Counted from the stretch's first letter, positions 27,098-37,443 are shown. The stretch is 64,000 nucleotides of DNA from Mycolicibacterium duvalii (GCF_010726645.1 NZ_AP022563.1:1116001-1180000); one strand, 5' to 3'. Translations and numbers: made by a program. The notes: generated by a model from the letters alone, not told the origin.

Positions 27098-28255
27098 TCA
27101 GCGCGACTTGGTGGCGGTGCGGTAGCGGTCCCGCGCGACCAGCGTCAGGCGCAGGTCGTCCACGAGCGGCTCGATGAACCGGGAGCGGTACTCGGAATCG
27201 CCGACCGCGCGCGCCGCCAGGTACATGAACGTCAGGGCGGTCAAGAACATGGTGAGTTGGATCAGCGCCTGCGGTATCGGCAGCGTCATGCCCAGGATCC
27301 GGCCGTCGGACGAGCCGCCGTCGGTCAGCGCCGCCAGCAGCTCGGGGCTGACCAGAATCAGGCCGAGCACGCCGAACAGCATGCCGGTCACCAGCGCCAC
27401 CGTCATCACCTGAACGATCTGCGACAGCGCGAGCACGAACGCGACATTGAGCCGTTCGGCCTTGGACAAAGCGACCCGGCGCGGCCGGTCCGGCATGGTC
27501 TCGAACGGCGTCCCGACGAGGTGTCCGGCGTCCTCGGGGCGCTTGGCATCGGGCTGCAGAATCGGCCGTACCTGGGTCAGCGTGCTCGACAGGAGAAACG
27601 ACACGGCGATCGCGAACAGGAACAGCAGAGCCAGCCACAGGCGGGGCCGGTTGACGGTGGCGGCCATCGTCCAGACCGGACCGTTGAAGAACACCAGCAC
27701 GGTCAGCAGCATCACCGGAAGTGCGCCGAGCAGCAGGTTCCCGACCGAGGCGAGGTTGGCCAGCATGACCCGCACCGTCCAGCCCAGGATCGCTCCGACC
27801 CCCGTCGCGGTGCACACCAGGATCAGGCACAGGACCGCGCCCTCCACCAGCATGTCGACCAGGAACCGCGGTGTCGGACCTCCGACGGCGGCGCTGGTCA
27901 GCACCAGCGCCGTCGATGCCGTGGACACCGCGATCCGGGTCCGGTCGCCGGTGAGGCGCGACACCAGCCAGCCGGCCAGCGCGGCGGCCGGGGCGACCAG
28001 TGCGATGCTCGCCAGCACGAACCACTCGGCGCCGGTCGGAGAACCGGCGATGTCGACGGTGTGCTTGCCCGTGGTCAGCACGAACACCAGCGAGAACGTC
28101 ATCACCACGGCGTAGGCGGCCAAGGCGGGCGCCGAGCGCGGCCATACGCGGCGCACGAGTGCTCCGGGGCGCAGCACGGCGGGCAGGCCTCGTTCGAGAA
28201 ACCAGCGTTCGGCCAGCAGGCGCTGCGCTGAGTCCGCGGAGTCGGAGCCTGCCAT
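27098..28255 (-). CDS. integral membrane protein (Rv2113-like), paralogue 2
   Basis: A 385-residue polytopic membrane protein, tandem paralogue of the following gene, with the same order of conserved segments ([13 protein letters not shown] near the start, [61 protein letters not shown]). Six bases separate its stop from the next start. The ATG at 28255 is preferred over a longer GTG frame that would cross the dop promoter. Only one such gene lies between mpa and dop in M. tuberculosis, so this locus has a local duplication. Confidence 0.82.
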   Translation of the reverse strand: MAGSDSADSAQRLLAERWFLERGLPAVLRPGALVRRVWPRSAPALAAYAVVMTFSLVFVLTTGKHTVDIAGSPTGAEWFVLASIALVAPAAALAGWLVSRLTGDRTRIAVSTASTALVLTSAAVGGPTPRFLVDMLVEGAVLCLILVCTATGVGAILGWTVRVMLANLASVGNLLLGALPVMLLTVLVFFNGPVWTMAATVNRPRLWLALLFLFAIAVSFLLSSTLTQVRPILQPDAKRPEDAGHLVGTPFETMPDRPRRVALSKAERLNVAFVLALSQIVQVMTVALVTGMLFGVLGLILVSPELLAALTDGGSSDGRILGMTLPIPQALIQLTMFLTALTFMYLAARAVGDSEYRSRFIEPLVDDLRLTLVARDRYRTATKSR

Positions 28256-28305
28256 GACGCCCAATCTCACCACAGGCTGCTGTGCAGGGACGTCGTTGCG
28301 ATGTC

Positions 28306-28311
28306 TAGGGT
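28306..28311 (+). promoter_or_regulatory. -10 box of dop (leaderless)
   Basis: TAGGGT, seven bases before the dop ATG at 28319. Confidence 0.55.
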
Positions 28312-28318
28312 GGGCCGT

Positions 28319-29830
28319 ATGCAAAGGATCATCGGAACGGAGGTCGAGTACGGCATCTCCTCGCCGTCTGATCCGACCGCGAATCCGATCTTGACGTCCA
28401 CCCAGGCAGTGCTGGCCTACGCCGCGGCGGCCGGACTGCAGCGGGCCAAGCGCACGCGCTGGGACTATGAGGTGGAGTCACCGCTGCGCGACGCCCGCGG
28501 CTTCGACCTCAGCCGGTCCTCAGGGCCGCCCCCGGTCGTCGACGCCGACGAGGTCGGCGCGGCGAACATGATTCTCACCAACGGCGCCCGGCTGTACGTC
28601 GACCACGCCCACCCCGAGTACTCCGCACCCGAATGCACCGACCCGATGGACGCGGTGATCTGGGACAAGGCGGGCGAACGGGTGATGGAGGCGGCGGCCC
28701 GGCACGTCGCCAGCGTGCCCGGTGCGGTCAAGTTGCAGCTGTACAAGAACAACGTCGACGGCAAAGGCGCTTCGTACGGCTCGCACGAGAACTACCTGAT
28801 GAGCCGGCAGACGCCGTTCTCGGCGGTGATCGCGGGGTTGACACCGTTTCTGGTGTCGCGCCAGGTGGTGACCGGGTCCGGCCGGGTCGGGATCGGGCCG
28901 TCCGGCGACGAGGCCGGCTTCCAGCTGTCCCAGCGCGCCGACTACATCGAGGTCGAGGTCGGTCTGGAGACCACGCTCAAGCGCGGCATCATCAACACCC
29001 GTGACGAGCCGCACGCCGACGCCGACAAGTACCGCCGGTTGCACGTCATCATCGGCGATGCGAACCTCGCCGAGACCTCCACCTACCTGAAGCTGGGCGC
29101 CACCTCGCTGGTGCTCGACCTGATCGAAGAGGGCCACCAGATCGGGATCGATCTGTCCGACCTGACCCTGGCCCGCCCGGTACACGCCGTACACGTGCTC
29201 TCGCGGGACACGTCGCTACGGGCCACCGTCGCGCTGGCCGACGGCCGTGAGCTCACCGGGTTGGCCCTGCAACGGATCTACCTCGACCGGGTGGCCAAGC
29301 TGGTCGACAGCCGGGACCCGGACCCCCGGGCGTCGCACGTGCTCGAGACCTGGGCCCATGTGCTCGACCTGCTCGAGCGCGACCCGATGGAATGCGCCGA
29401 CCTGCTGGACTGGCCGGCCAAGTTGCGGTTGCTGGAGGGATTCCGCCAGCGGGAGAACCTCAACTGGAACGCCCCGCGGCTGCACCTGGTCGATCTGCAG
29501 TACTCCGACGTCCGGCTGGACAAGGGTCTGTACAACCGGCTGGTGGCCCGCGGCTCGATGCAACGTCTGGTCACCGAGCAACAGGTGCTCGACGCGGTGG
29601 AAAACCCGCCCACCGACACCCGGGCGTATTTCCGCGGCGAATGCCTGCGCCGGTTCGGTGCCGACATCGCGGCCGCGAGTTGGGATTCGGTGATCTTCGA
29701 CCTCGGTGGTGATTCGCTCGTCCGGATCCCGACGCTGGAGCCGCTGCGCGGTAGCAAGTCCCATGTCGGCGCACTGCTGGATTCCGTCGACAGTGCCGTC
29801 GAGCTCGTCGAGCAACTGACCACGACCTAG
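28319..29830 (+). CDS. dop: Pup deamidase/depupylase Dop
   Basis: A 503-residue carboxylate-amine-ligase-fold enzyme almost identical to M. tuberculosis Dop. It deamidates the C-terminal Gln of Pup to Glu, readying it for ligation, and also removes Pup from substrates, both ATP-dependent in binding. The start [18 protein letters not shown] carries the metal-binding Glu residues (E8, E10); D95 in [11 protein letters not shown] is the key catalytic Asp. [16 protein letters not shown] and the C-terminal domain follow. It precedes pup by 122 bases. The Gln ending of the local Pup agrees with a need for Dop. Confidence 0.97.
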   Translation: MQRIIGTEVEYGISSPSDPTANPILTSTQAVLAYAAAAGLQRAKRTRWDYEVESPLRDARGFDLSRSSGPPPVVDADEVGAANMILTNGARLYVDHAHPEYSAPECTDPMDAVIWDKAGERVMEAAARHVASVPGAVKLQLYKNNVDGKGASYGSHENYLMSRQTPFSAVIAGLTPFLVSRQVVTGSGRVGIGPSGDEAGFQLSQRADYIEVEVGLETTLKRGIINTRDEPHADADKYRRLHVIIGDANLAETSTYLKLGATSLVLDLIEEGHQIGIDLSDLTLARPVHAVHVLSRDTSLRATVALADGRELTGLALQRIYLDRVAKLVDSRDPDPRASHVLETWAHVLDLLERDPMECADLLDWPAKLRLLEGFRQRENLNWNAPRLHLVDLQYSDVRLDKGLYNRLVARGSMQRLVTEQQVLDAVENPPTDTRAYFRGECLRRFGADIAAASWDSVIFDLGGDSLVRIPTLEPLRGSKSHVGALLDSVDSAVELVEQLTTT

Positions 29831-29836
29831 TGACCT

Positions 29837-29852
29837 GATCGGTGACCCGATC
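29837..29852. repeat. inverted repeat between dop and pup
   Basis: GATCGG-TGAC-CCGATC, two perfect 6-base arms seven bases after the dop stop. There is no T run after it, so it could be a weak terminator or a binding site. Confidence 0.4.
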
Positions 29853-29884
29853 GAGCTATCCCCGGCAATCGGGCGGCCGACCGG

Positions 29885-29890
29885 TAGTGT
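29885..29890 (+). promoter_or_regulatory. -10 box of the pup-prcB-prcA operon
   Basis: TAGTGT, 62 bases before the pup start. An AGGAGG ribosome site at 29942-29947 serves the ATG at 29953. Confidence 0.4.
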
Positions 29891-29952
29891 GGAGGAACTG
29901 GCGGGCGACGGGATCACGTCCACCACGGTGAAGACTGACGCAGGAGGCAGCG

Positions 29953-30147
29953 ATGGCTCAGGAGCAGACCAAGCGCGGCGGCGGGGGCGGCGAGGACGAC
30001 GACCCCACCGGCAGCACGGCCGCCGGGCAGGAGCGCCGCGAGAAGCTGACCGAGGAAACCGACGACCTGCTTGACGAGATCGACGACGTCCTCGAGGAGA
30101 ACGCCGAGGACTTCGTGCGTGCATACGTGCAGAAGGGTGGACAGTGA
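29953..30147 (+). CDS. pup: prokaryotic ubiquitin-like protein Pup
   Basis: A 64-residue intrinsically disordered tag. The C-terminal half ([16 protein letters not shown], then [11 protein letters not shown]) is the Mpa-binding helix region plus the reactive tail. It ends Gly-Gly-Gln, the form that Dop deamidates to Gly-Gly-Glu before PafA joins the Glu side chain to substrate lysines. A run of five glycines lies near the N terminus. It has an unusually good ribosome site (AGGAGG). Its stop overlaps the prcB GTG by 4 bases, tying Pup and protease synthesis together. Confidence 0.98.
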   Translation: MAQEQTKRGGGGGEDDDPTGSTAAGQERREKLTEETDDLLDEIDDVLEENAEDFVRAYVQKGGQ

Positions 30148-31037
30148 CCTGGCCGCATAACGAACATTCGGCCTTTCCGTCCGCACTACCTCTATCGCCC
30201 ACCGGTGTGAATCTGTCGTCCTTCAGTGATTTCCTGCGCCACCAGGCGCCGCACCTGCTGCCACCCGCGGCGGCAGGCGCGTCCACCGGAGTGCCGACCG
30301 AATCAGTACCGCACGGCACCACGATCGTGGCGCTGAAATTCCCCGGCGGTGTGGTGATGGCCGGTGACCGGCGCGCCACCCAGGGGCACATGATCGCCAG
30401 CCGCGATGTGCAGAAGGTCTACATCACCGACGACTACACCGCCACCGGCATCGCCGGCACCGCGGCGATCGCCGTCGAGTTCGCCCGCCTCTACGCCGTC
30501 GAACTCGAGCACTACGAGAAGCTCGAGGGTGTGGCGCTGACCTTCCCGGGCAAGGTCAACCGGCTGTCGACGATGGTCCGGGGCAACCTCGGCGCGGCCC
30601 TGCAGGGCTTCGTGGCGCTCCCGCTGCTGGCGGGCTACGACCTCGACGACCCCAATCCCGACGGAGCCGGCCGCATCGTGTCGTTCGACGCCGCGGGTGG
30701 CCACAACCTCGAAGAGGAGGGCTACCAGTCGGTCGGGTCGGGCTCGATCTTCGCGAAATCGTCGATGAAGAAGCTCTACTCCCAGGTCAGCGACGGTGAT
30801 TCGGCGCTGCGGGTCGCCGTCGAGGCGCTCTACGACGCCGCCGACGACGACTCCGCCACCGGTGGACCGGATCTGGTGCGGGGCATCTTCCCGACCGCGG
30901 TGATGATCACCATCGACGGCGCGGTCGAGGTGCCCGAGGACCGAATCGCCGAGGTGTGCCGTCAGATCATCGACAACCGTTCGCGGGAAGACACCTTCGG
31001 ACCCGACGCCCGCCCGATGCGAGGTGACGAGCTGTGA
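30144..31037 (+). CDS. prcB: 20S proteasome beta subunit PrcB
   Basis: A 297-residue Ntn-hydrolase. A 58-residue propeptide is removed before Thr59 in [14 protein letters not shown], which becomes the N-terminal nucleophile; Asp and Lys partners fall in MAGDRRAT and the following beta strands. [21 protein letters not shown] and [18 protein letters not shown] are the conserved C-terminal blocks. The propeptide differs from the tuberculosis one while the mature enzyme is highly conserved. It is coupled by GTGA overlap to pup and by ATGA/GTGA-type overlap to prcA. Fourteen copies would form the two inner rings. Confidence 0.97.
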   Translation: MTWPHNEHSAFPSALPLSPTGVNLSSFSDFLRHQAPHLLPPAAAGASTGVPTESVPHGTTIVALKFPGGVVMAGDRRATQGHMIASRDVQKVYITDDYTATGIAGTAAIAVEFARLYAVELEHYEKLEGVALTFPGKVNRLSTMVRGNLGAALQGFVALPLLAGYDLDDPNPDGAGRIVSFDAAGGHNLEEEGYQSVGSGSIFAKSSMKKLYSQVSDGDSALRVAVEALYDAADDDSATGGPDLVRGIFPTAVMITIDGAVEVPEDRIAEVCRQIIDNRSREDTFGPDARPMRGDEL

Positions 31038-31777
31038 GCTTCCCGTACTTCATCTCGCCCGAGCAGGCGATGCGCGAGCGCTCGGAGCTCGCCCGGAAGG
31101 GAATCGCCCGCGGCCGCAGCGTCATCGCACTGGCCTACGCCGACGGCGTGCTGTTCGTCGCGGAGAACCCGTCACGGTCGCTGCAGAAGGTCAGCGAGCT
31201 CTACGACCGCGTGGCGTTCGCCGCGGTGGGCCGGTTCAACGAGTTCAACAATCTGCGCAGCGGCGGTATCCGCTTCGCCGACACCCAGGGTTACGCGTAT
31301 TCGCGCCGGGACGTGACCGGTCGCCAGCTGGCCAACGTGTACGCCCAGACGCTGGGCACGATCTTCACCGAGCAGGCCAAGCCCTACGAAGTGGAACTGT
31401 GTGTGGCCGAGGTCGCGCACCACGGCGAGACCAAAGCGCCTGAGCTCTACCGCATCACCTACGACGGATCCATCGCCGACGAACCGCACTTCGTGGTGAT
31501 GGGCGGTACCACCGAACCGATCATCGCCGCTCTCAACGAGTCCTACAAGGAGAACGCCTCGTTGGAGGATGCTGTGGCGATCGCAGTGGCGGCGCTGAGC
31601 GCCGGTGGCAACGGCAGCGAGCCGCGCACGCTGGGGCCGGCCACGCTGGAGGTGGCCATCCTCGACGTGAACCGCCCGCGCCGGGCGTTTCGCCGGATCA
31701 CCGGTTCGGCGCTGGAAGCGCTGCTCCCACAGACTGATTCGGCGCCCGAGAGCGAGTCGGCGAACGGTTCCTCCTAG
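31034..31777 (+). CDS. prcA: 20S proteasome alpha subunit PrcA
   Basis: A 247-residue alpha subunit forming the outer gating rings; it lacks a catalytic Thr. The N terminus [20 protein letters not shown] is the gate segment, followed by [20 protein letters not shown] and [26 protein letters not shown]. The C-terminal tail is short and Ser/Glu-rich. It overlaps prcB by 4 bases and the convergent DUF1023 hydrolase gene by 4 bases. Mpa docks in pockets between these subunits. Confidence 0.97.
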   Translation: MSFPYFISPEQAMRERSELARKGIARGRSVIALAYADGVLFVAENPSRSLQKVSELYDRVAFAAVGRFNEFNNLRSGGIRFADTQGYAYSRRDVTGRQLANVYAQTLGTIFTEQAKPYEVELCVAEVAHHGETKAPELYRITYDGSIADEPHFVVMGGTTEPIIAALNESYKENASLEDAVAIAVAALSAGGNGSEPRTLGPATLEVAILDVNRPRRAFRRITGSALEALLPQTDSAPESESANGSS

Positions 31778-33375
31778 GACTCGCCGGAGATCACAGCCAG
31801 GATCGTGCGCCAGGCGTCCGAGGGTCGGTTGAGCATGCCGCTGTGGGCGTCCCACCCGGCCACCCAGTCGCCGTCGTCGTAACGGCCGGTGGCCAGGACG
31901 GTGACGCCGGGCATCTCGTCGGGATCGGCGCCGTGCGGGCCGCCGGGAATACCCTGCACCAGCTCGATGAAATCGCCCGGTGCCGTCATCGAGAACCGTC
32001 GCACCTCCGGGTTGCGGTTCTGCCAGTCCGCCGGGTCGTCGACCCCGACGCCCGAGCCGGCCGCCGCCAGAAACAGGGTGCGATCCGACGTCAGGCCGAG
32101 GGTCTCCGCTGTCCCGACGATCGAGCCGCCGTAGGAATGGCCGATGACCGTCACCGGGACGCCCGACGTCACGGCGCGGTCCACATCCTCGCTGAACGCG
32201 ACCAGCCGGGGCGCCATCTGCAGTGCGTAGTCCGGATCGGCGGCATGCCGCACCACGTCGGACGGATCGTCGACCTGCGGGAACGGCCCACCGAGGTAGG
32301 TGATCATCGCGACCTCACCCCGGCTGCCGGAGACGAACCGCCGGGCGGTCGCGGTGTTGGCCGCCGACCCGTCCATCGTGGTGTTGACCCCCGGCACCAG
32401 CACGCCGACGCCGCGTGCGGTGCTCAGGTCGCCGTTGAGCTCGACCAGCGACGCGCGCGCGGGATCGAACGCGATGATCTGGCGCGGGATGCGTCCACGG
32501 CGACCGGTCGGATCGTCGACCTCGCCGAGCAGGTCGCGGTAGAGCGCCAGGCGACGTCGGGAACCGTCGTCGCGGCCGTCCTCGGCCAGGATCGCCGACG
32601 CGATGTTCACGCGGTTGGCCTGAACCCGCATCGCCCACGGCACCCCGTCGGTGTTGCCGACCTCGCGGGGAAACTCGGCGACCAGTTGGTCGCGCTGCTG
32701 TGCGGACATCGCTGCGACCTGCGCCGCGATCCGGTCCTGGCTCATCGCCGGCCACCCGTGCACCACCTCGGCCAACGGATCGGCGGCCCGCACCGGCCGT
32801 GAGCCGGCGGGCACCGTGGCAGGGGCGTTGGACGCCGGCTCCGTCGCTGCGGAGAACGCCGCGGTGATGTCACCGGCCGCGTCGGCGTCGGCTGCACCGA
32901 GACGCTGCAGGGCGACGCGCACGTCGCCGCTCAACCGCTGGGCCCGGGCTTCCAGCATGTCCTCAGCCGTGGATCGGTCGCCCCCGGCGAGCGCGCTCAG
33001 CAGCGGACCGGGGTCTGCGGCCCGGTGCACAGCGCCGTCGTCGCCGACGCGAAATCCAGCGTGCTCGGCGGCTTCGACCAGGGCCAGCACCTGTCTGCGG
33101 GCCGCGCCGATCTGCTCGGCGCCGTCCTGCGCGGCGACCGATGCCGCGATCAGTACCCGCGCGGTGGCCGTCGCGGTGTCGGTGACCCCACGGGCCCGGG
33201 TGCGGGCGGCATCGGCGGCGGTGCCGGTCCAGTGGTCGCGGCTGCGCCCGACCGCGCCGCCGACCGCGTCGGCCTCGGCGAGAACGCGCCGCGCCGCCTC
33301 CTCCCAGGCTGTGGCGAGCCGCGACAACGCCCCGGGCTCCCAGGCCCGGGCCTGCGAGACGGTCGGTCCGTTCAC
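31774..33375 (-). CDS. DUF1023-type alpha/beta hydrolase with N-terminal helical domain
   Basis: A 533-residue protein. The first about 200 residues are helical and Ala-rich ([19 protein letters not shown]), resembling WXG100/EspC-like domains. The C-terminal domain is an alpha/beta hydrolase: [20 protein letters not shown], the nucleophile elbow [12 protein letters not shown], and [14 protein letters not shown] with a late His. The GTG start overlaps the stop of the small upstream partner by 4 bases. A much longer open frame continues upstream through pafA but is only antisense. Probably an exported or envelope-associated lipase/esterase; no signal peptide is visible. Confidence 0.8.
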   Translation of the reverse strand: MNGPTVSQARAWEPGALSRLATAWEEAARRVLAEADAVGGAVGRSRDHWTGTAADAARTRARGVTDTATATARVLIAASVAAQDGAEQIGAARRQVLALVEAAEHAGFRVGDDGAVHRAADPGPLLSALAGGDRSTAEDMLEARAQRLSGDVRVALQRLGAADADAAGDITAAFSAATEPASNAPATVPAGSRPVRAADPLAEVVHGWPAMSQDRIAAQVAAMSAQQRDQLVAEFPREVGNTDGVPWAMRVQANRVNIASAILAEDGRDDGSRRRLALYRDLLGEVDDPTGRRGRIPRQIIAFDPARASLVELNGDLSTARGVGVLVPGVNTTMDGSAANTATARRFVSGSRGEVAMITYLGGPFPQVDDPSDVVRHAADPDYALQMAPRLVAFSEDVDRAVTSGVPVTVIGHSYGGSIVGTAETLGLTSDRTLFLAAAGSGVGVDDPADWQNRNPEVRRFSMTAPGDFIELVQGIPGGPHGADPDEMPGVTVLATGRYDDGDWVAGWDAHSGMLNRPSDAWRTILAVISGES

Positions 33376-33650
33376 CGGCGAGGCATCCGGGCGGCGTTGA
33401 CGGAGTCGGCGTGCGCGAACGCGTCCGCGGCGGCGCGGGCGGCCATCACCCAGTCCCGCAGGTCGGTCACGACCCCGTCGATGCGGTGCGCGACAGGGTG
33501 CGGTGTGGCCGCGGTGCTGAGCGCCGATCCGGGTAGCGCACCAGGCTCCAGCCGTGGCCAGGTGAGCGCGGCGATCCGGTCGATGGCCTCGCTGACGCGG
33601 TCGGCGAGGCCGGACAATCGGTCGAGATCGATGCGAGCGATTTCCCCCAT
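33372..33650 (-). CDS. small helical protein, partner of the DUF1023 hydrolase (EspC/WXG100-like size)
   Basis: A 92-residue helical protein ([21 protein letters not shown], then [30 protein letters not shown]). Size, helix-turn-helix layout and operon with a DUF1023 hydrolase resemble small type VII secretion partners, but a WXG motif is not clear (a Trp-Pro at about 31). It shares the phrase EPGAL with the N terminus of the following hydrolase. Start ATG 33650. Function is unproven. Confidence 0.65.
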   Translation of the reverse strand: MGEIARIDLDRLSGLADRVSEAIDRIAALTWPRLEPGALPGSALSTAATPHPVAHRIDGVVTDLRDWVMAARAAADAFAHADSVNAARMPRR

Positions 33651-33743
33651 GGCTCATGCTGGCAGGTGCCGCAGCGCCGGCGCCCCGGTTATCCACAGGG
33701 GAGAAGTCCGCGGTGTCGGACACCACACCGGGCAGGCAACCAG

Positions 33744-33749
33744 TAGTCT
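33744..33749 (+). promoter_or_regulatory. -10 box of pafA (leaderless)
   Basis: TAGTCT, seven bases before the pafA GTG at 33757. Confidence 0.55.
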
Positions 33750-33756
33750 CGATGAG

Positions 33757-35115
33757 GTGCAGCGACGAATCATGGGCATCGAGACGGAGTTCGGTGTCAC
33801 CTGCACGTTCCACGGCCATCGCCGGCTCAGCCCCGACGAGGTCGCCCGGTATCTGTTCCGCCGGGTGGTGTCGTGGGGCCGCAGCTCGAACGTCTTCCTC
33901 CGCAACGGTGCGCGCCTGTATCTCGATGTGGGCAGCCATCCCGAATACGCGACCGCCGAATGCGACAACCTCGCCCAGTTGGTCACCCACGACCGCGCTG
34001 GTGAGCGGGTCCTCGAGGACCTGCTGATCGACGCCGAGCAGCGGCTGGCCGACGAGGGTATCGGCGGCGACATCTACCTGTTCAAGAACAACACCGATTC
34101 GGCCGGCAACTCCTACGGCTGCCACGAGAACTACCTGATCGTGCGGGCCGGGGAGTTCTCCCGGATCTCCGATGTGCTGCTGCCGTTCCTGGTCACCCGC
34201 CAATTGATCTGCGGCGCGGGCAAAGTGCTGCAGACCCCCAAGGCGGCGACGTTCTGTCTGAGCCAGCGCGCCGAACACATCTGGGAGGGCGTGTCGAGCG
34301 CGACCACCCGGTCGCGGCCGATCATCAACACCCGCGACGAGCCGCACGCCGACGCGGAGAAGTACCGGCGTCTGCATGTCATCGTCGGTGACTCCAACAT
34401 GAGCGAGTCCACCACGATGCTCAAGGTCGGCTCGGCGTCGCTGGTTCTCGAGATGATCGAGGCCGGGGTGGCGTTCCGTGACTTCTCGCTGGACAACCCC
34501 ATCCGGGCCATCCGCGAGGTCAGCCACGACCTGACCGGGCGGCGGCCGGTGCGCCTGGCCGGCGGTCGCCAGGCCAGCGCCCTGGACATCCAGCGCGAGT
34601 ACTACACCCGCGCGGTGGAGTATCTGCAGACCCGGGAACCGGACCCGCAGATCACCCAGGTCGTCGACCTGTGGGGCCGACAGCTCGACGCGGTAGAGAG
34701 TCAGGATTTCGCCAAGGTCGACACCGAGATCGACTGGGTGATCAAGCGCAAGCTGTTCCAGCGCTACCAGGATCGCTACAACATGGAGCTGTCCGATCCG
34801 AAGATCAGCCAACTCGATCTGGCCTACCACGACATCAAGCGCGGTCGCGGGGTGTTCGATCTGCTGCAGCGCAAGGGTCTTGCCGCCCGGATCACCACCG
34901 ACGAGGAGATCGAAGCCGCGGTCAACACCCCGCCGCAGACCACCCGCGCCAAGCTGCGGGGCGAGTTCATCAGCGCCGCGCAGGAAGCCGGCCGCGACTT
35001 CACCGTCGACTGGGTGCACCTCAAGCTCAACGACCAGGCCCAGCGCACCGTCCTCTGCAAGGATCCGTTCCGCTCGGTCGACGAACGGGTCAAGCGGCTC
35101 ATCGCCAGCATGTGA
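33757..35115 (+). CDS. pafA: Pup-protein ligase PafA
   Basis: A 452-residue glutamine-synthetase-like ligase that activates the Pup C-terminal Glu with ATP and joins it to substrate Lys. It matches the tuberculosis enzyme from start ([16 protein letters not shown]) to end ([12 protein letters not shown]) with the same length. E9 and E11 of the metal site and catalytic-type D57 ([13 protein letters not shown]) are present, as is [21 protein letters not shown] shared with its paralogue Dop. GTG 33757 is set by the TANNNT box and by homology. It begins the pafABC run, separated from prcA by the hydrolase pair. Confidence 0.97.
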   Translation: MQRRIMGIETEFGVTCTFHGHRRLSPDEVARYLFRRVVSWGRSSNVFLRNGARLYLDVGSHPEYATAECDNLAQLVTHDRAGERVLEDLLIDAEQRLADEGIGGDIYLFKNNTDSAGNSYGCHENYLIVRAGEFSRISDVLLPFLVTRQLICGAGKVLQTPKAATFCLSQRAEHIWEGVSSATTRSRPIINTRDEPHADAEKYRRLHVIVGDSNMSESTTMLKVGSASLVLEMIEAGVAFRDFSLDNPIRAIREVSHDLTGRRPVRLAGGRQASALDIQREYYTRAVEYLQTREPDPQITQVVDLWGRQLDAVESQDFAKVDTEIDWVIKRKLFQRYQDRYNMELSDPKISQLDLAYHDIKRGRGVFDLLQRKGLAARITTDEEIEAAVNTPPQTTRAKLRGEFISAAQEAGRDFTVDWVHLKLNDQAQRTVLCKDPFRSVDERVKRLIASM

Positions 35116-35163
35116 CGGGCGGCGCGCTGGAGATCACTGTCCAGCCCGGCCGCCGACGCGCTC

Positions 35164-35169
35164 TAAGCT
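35164..35169 (+). promoter_or_regulatory. -10 box of pafB (leaderless)
   Basis: TAAGCT, seven bases before the pafB GTG at 35177, suggesting pafBC can be expressed apart from pafA. Confidence 0.5.
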
Positions 35170-35176
35170 CGTAGCC

Positions 35177-36172
35177 GTGGCGGTGTCCAAAGTCGAACGA
35201 TTGATGAACCTCGTCATCGCGCTGCTGTCCACGAACACCTTCATCACCGCCGAACGGATCCGCGAGACGGTGTTCGGCTACAGCGAGAATGCCAGCGACG
35301 AGGCATTCTCCCGAATGTTCGAGCGCGACAAGAACGAATTGCGCGACCTGGGCATCCCGTTGGAGACCGGCCGGGTGTCGCCGTCGGACCCGACCGAGGG
35401 GTATCGGATCAACCGGGAGGCCTACGCGCTGCCGGCGGTCCGGCTCACCGCCGACGAAGCCGCCGCGGTGGCGGTGGCCACCCAGCTGTGGGAATCGCCC
35501 GAGCTGATCACCGCGACACAGGGCGCGCTGCTGAAGCTGCGGGCCGCCGGCATCGACATCGACGCGGTCGACGAGTTGGGCGTGACGATCACCTCCACGG
35601 CCGCGTTGCCGGGGTTGCGCGGCTCCGAGGATGTGCTCGGCATGCTGCTGTCGGCCATCGATTCCGGTCACGCGGTGCAGTTCCCGCATCGGCCGTCGCG
35701 CAGCGAGCCGTACGTCACCCGCACCGTGGAGCCGTGGGGCGTCGTCACCGACCGGGGCCGGTGGTACCTCGTCGGCCACGACCGCGACCGCGACGCGGTG
35801 CGCACGTTCCGGCTGTCGCGCATCGGCGCCGACGTCGCCCTGATCGGCGAGCCGGGCGCGGTGCGCAAACCGGCTGAAGTCGACCTGCGGGAGATCGTCG
35901 CCCGGGTGGTGGGCGAGTGGCCCGACGCGGGGCAGGCCCGAGTGTGGGTCGCCGCCGACCGCGCGCTGGCTCTGCGCCGGCACGCCATCGCGACGAGCCC
36001 GCGGACCCTGGGCGGCCGTGCCGGTGACGAGTTGACCGTCGAGGTGGGGATGTTCGACCGCCTCGCGCGCGAGGTGGCCAGCTACGGAGCCGACGCGATC
36101 GTGCTCGAACCCGAGGCGTTGCGCGCGGATGTGATCGCCCGGCTGAGAGCACAGGCGGGGGTGCGGGCATGA
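35177..36172 (+). CDS. pafB: WYL-domain transcriptional regulator PafB
   Basis: A 331-residue regulator: N-terminal helix-turn-helix (MNLVIALLSTNTFITAERIRE), SRMFERDKNELRDLGIPLE linker, WYL domain (WGVVTDRGRWYLVGHDRDRDAVRTFRLSRI) and WCX-type C terminus. PafB with PafC forms the activator of the LexA-independent DNA damage response in mycobacteria; it is not needed for pupylation itself. It overlaps pafC by 4 bases (ATGA). The GTG start follows a TANNNT box by seven bases and matches the tuberculosis N terminus. Confidence 0.94.
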   Translation: MAVSKVERLMNLVIALLSTNTFITAERIRETVFGYSENASDEAFSRMFERDKNELRDLGIPLETGRVSPSDPTEGYRINREAYALPAVRLTADEAAAVAVATQLWESPELITATQGALLKLRAAGIDIDAVDELGVTITSTAALPGLRGSEDVLGMLLSAIDSGHAVQFPHRPSRSEPYVTRTVEPWGVVTDRGRWYLVGHDRDRDAVRTFRLSRIGADVALIGEPGAVRKPAEVDLREIVARVVGEWPDAGQARVWVAADRALALRRHAIATSPRTLGGRAGDELTVEVGMFDRLAREVASYGADAIVLEPEALRADVIARLRAQAGVRA

Positions 36173-37155
36173 CCGGCGTCAGCACCCGGCTGGTGCGGCT
36201 GCTCAACATGGTGCCGTACTTCCAGGCCAACCCGCGGATCACCTACAACGAAGCCGCGGCCGACCTCGGGGTCAGCGTCAAACAGCTGCGCGACGACCTG
36301 ACCCAGCTCTGGATGTGTGGGCTGCCCGGGTACGGACCGGGAGACCTGATCGACTTCGATTTCTCCGGCGACACCATCGAGGTCACGTTCACCGCCGGCA
36401 TCGACCACCCGTTGCGGTTGACGTCCCCGGAGGCCACCGGCGTGCTGGTCGCGTTGCGGGCGCTGCTCGACGTGCCGGGCATGGTCGACCCCGAAGCCGC
36501 GCGCAGCGCGATCGCCAAGATCGAATCCGCCGCCGGGCACGCGGGCCACCACAGCGAGGGCACCGCCGTGGACGAGCCGGCGCCGATCGAGAGTGAGGCC
36601 GCCGCGGCGGTCCGCACCGCCGTGCGCTCCGGGCGGGCCCTGGCCATCGAGTACTACTCCGCCTCCCACGACGTGCTGTCCAGCCGGGTCGTCGACCCGA
36701 TCCGCGTGGTGCTCGTCGCCGACCACAGCTACCTCGAGGCGTGGTGTCGCACCGCCGAGGGCGTACGGCTGTTCCGCTTCGACCGGATCGTCGACGCGCG
36801 GGTGCTCGACGAGCCGGCGATGCCCCCACCGCCTGCGGTGCAGGCCGCGCCGGACACCTCGCTGTTCGACCCGGACTCCGCGGATCCGTCACTGCCGACC
36901 GCCACGCTGCGGGTCAGCCGGTCGGCGTCGTGGATGTTCGACTACTACCCGCTGCGGGTGCTGGCCGAGCATCCCGACGGCTCCTGCGACGCGGCCATGA
37001 CCTACGCCTCCGACGACTGGATGGCGAGGTTCGTCCTCGGGTTCGGGTCCGCCGTGGAGGTGCTCGCCCCGGAGGGGCTCGCCGAGCGGGTCCGGTCGGC
37101 GGCGGTCGCCGCATTGGCGGCCTACGAGGCCAGCGCGGCGACCAGAACCGAGTAG
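36169..37155 (+). CDS. pafC: WYL-domain transcriptional regulator PafC
   Basis: A 328-residue partner of PafB with the same layout: an N-terminal winged helix (RLVRLLNMVPYFQANPRITYNEAAADLGVSVKQLRDDL), a WYL domain (LAIEYYSASHDVLSSRVVDPIRVVLVADHSYLEAWCRTAEGVRLFRFDRI) and a WCX tail. The pair binds promoters of DNA-repair genes as a heterodimer. Its start overlaps pafB by 4 bases. The stop TAG lies inside the candidate -10 of tatA. Confidence 0.94.
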   Translation: MTGVSTRLVRLLNMVPYFQANPRITYNEAAADLGVSVKQLRDDLTQLWMCGLPGYGPGDLIDFDFSGDTIEVTFTAGIDHPLRLTSPEATGVLVALRALLDVPGMVDPEAARSAIAKIESAAGHAGHHSEGTAVDEPAPIESEAAAAVRTAVRSGRALAIEYYSASHDVLSSRVVDPIRVVLVADHSYLEAWCRTAEGVRLFRFDRIVDARVLDEPAMPPPPAVQAAPDTSLFDPDSADPSLPTATLRVSRSASWMFDYYPLRVLAEHPDGSCDAAMTYASDDWMARFVLGFGSAVEVLAPEGLAERVRSAAVAALAAYEASAATRTE

Positions 37156-37158
37156 ACT
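37153..37158 (+). promoter_or_regulatory. -10 box upstream of tatA
   Basis: TAGACT, overlapping the pafC stop, 27 bases before the tatA TTG start; a TGGAGGTAA ribosome site lies between. Confidence 0.4.
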
Positions 37159-37185
37159 CGGCTCCGACGTCTGGAGGTAACGAAA

Positions 37186-37443
37186 TTGGGTGGTCTCTCA
37201 CCGTGGCACTGGGCCATCGTCATTGCCGTGTTCGTGCTGCTCTTCGGTGCCAAAAAGCTCCCCGACGCGGCGCGCTCCCTGGGTAAGTCGATGCGCATCT
37301 TCAAGTCCGAGATCAAGGAAATGCAGGCCGAGTCCAAGCCGGACACCCCGACTCAGATCACCTCCGAGCGCGTGTCCGACGGACCCGACCGTGGTGCGGC
37401 ACCGGCGGAGTCCGAGACCTCACCGGACCAGCGCTCAGCCTGA
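37186..37443 (+). CDS. tatA: twin-arginine translocase subunit TatA
   Basis: An 85-residue protein: one N-terminal membrane helix ([15 protein letters not shown]), the [14 protein letters not shown] hinge, an amphipathic helix ([16 protein letters not shown]) and an acidic soluble tail. TatA oligomers form the passage for folded proteins. The start is TTG at 37186, unusual but supported by GGAGGTAA nine bases upstream and by the family N terminus. It precedes tatC by 75 bases. Confidence 0.94.
   Translation: MGGLSPWHWAIVIAVFVLLFGAKKLPDAARSLGKSMRIFKSEIKEMQAESKPDTPTQITSERVSDGPDRGAAPAESETSPDQRSA

Noticed and set aside
25835..28231. Plus-strand open frame of about 798 codons opposite the two membrane protein genes.
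   Set aside because: The product is a His/Arg/Gln-rich low-complexity sequence, the usual antisense image of Leu/Val-rich membrane proteins.
33689..33697. TTATCCACA, an exact match to a DnaA box, before pafA.
   Set aside because: A single copy with no AT-rich region or further boxes; not an origin.
31774..35019. Very long open frame on the minus strand covering the DUF1023 hydrolase and running through pafA.
   Set aside because: The part right of 33375 is antisense to pafA, whose protein is strongly conserved; high GC leaves the complementary frame open. The hydrolase start is fixed by the GTGA overlap at 33372-33375.
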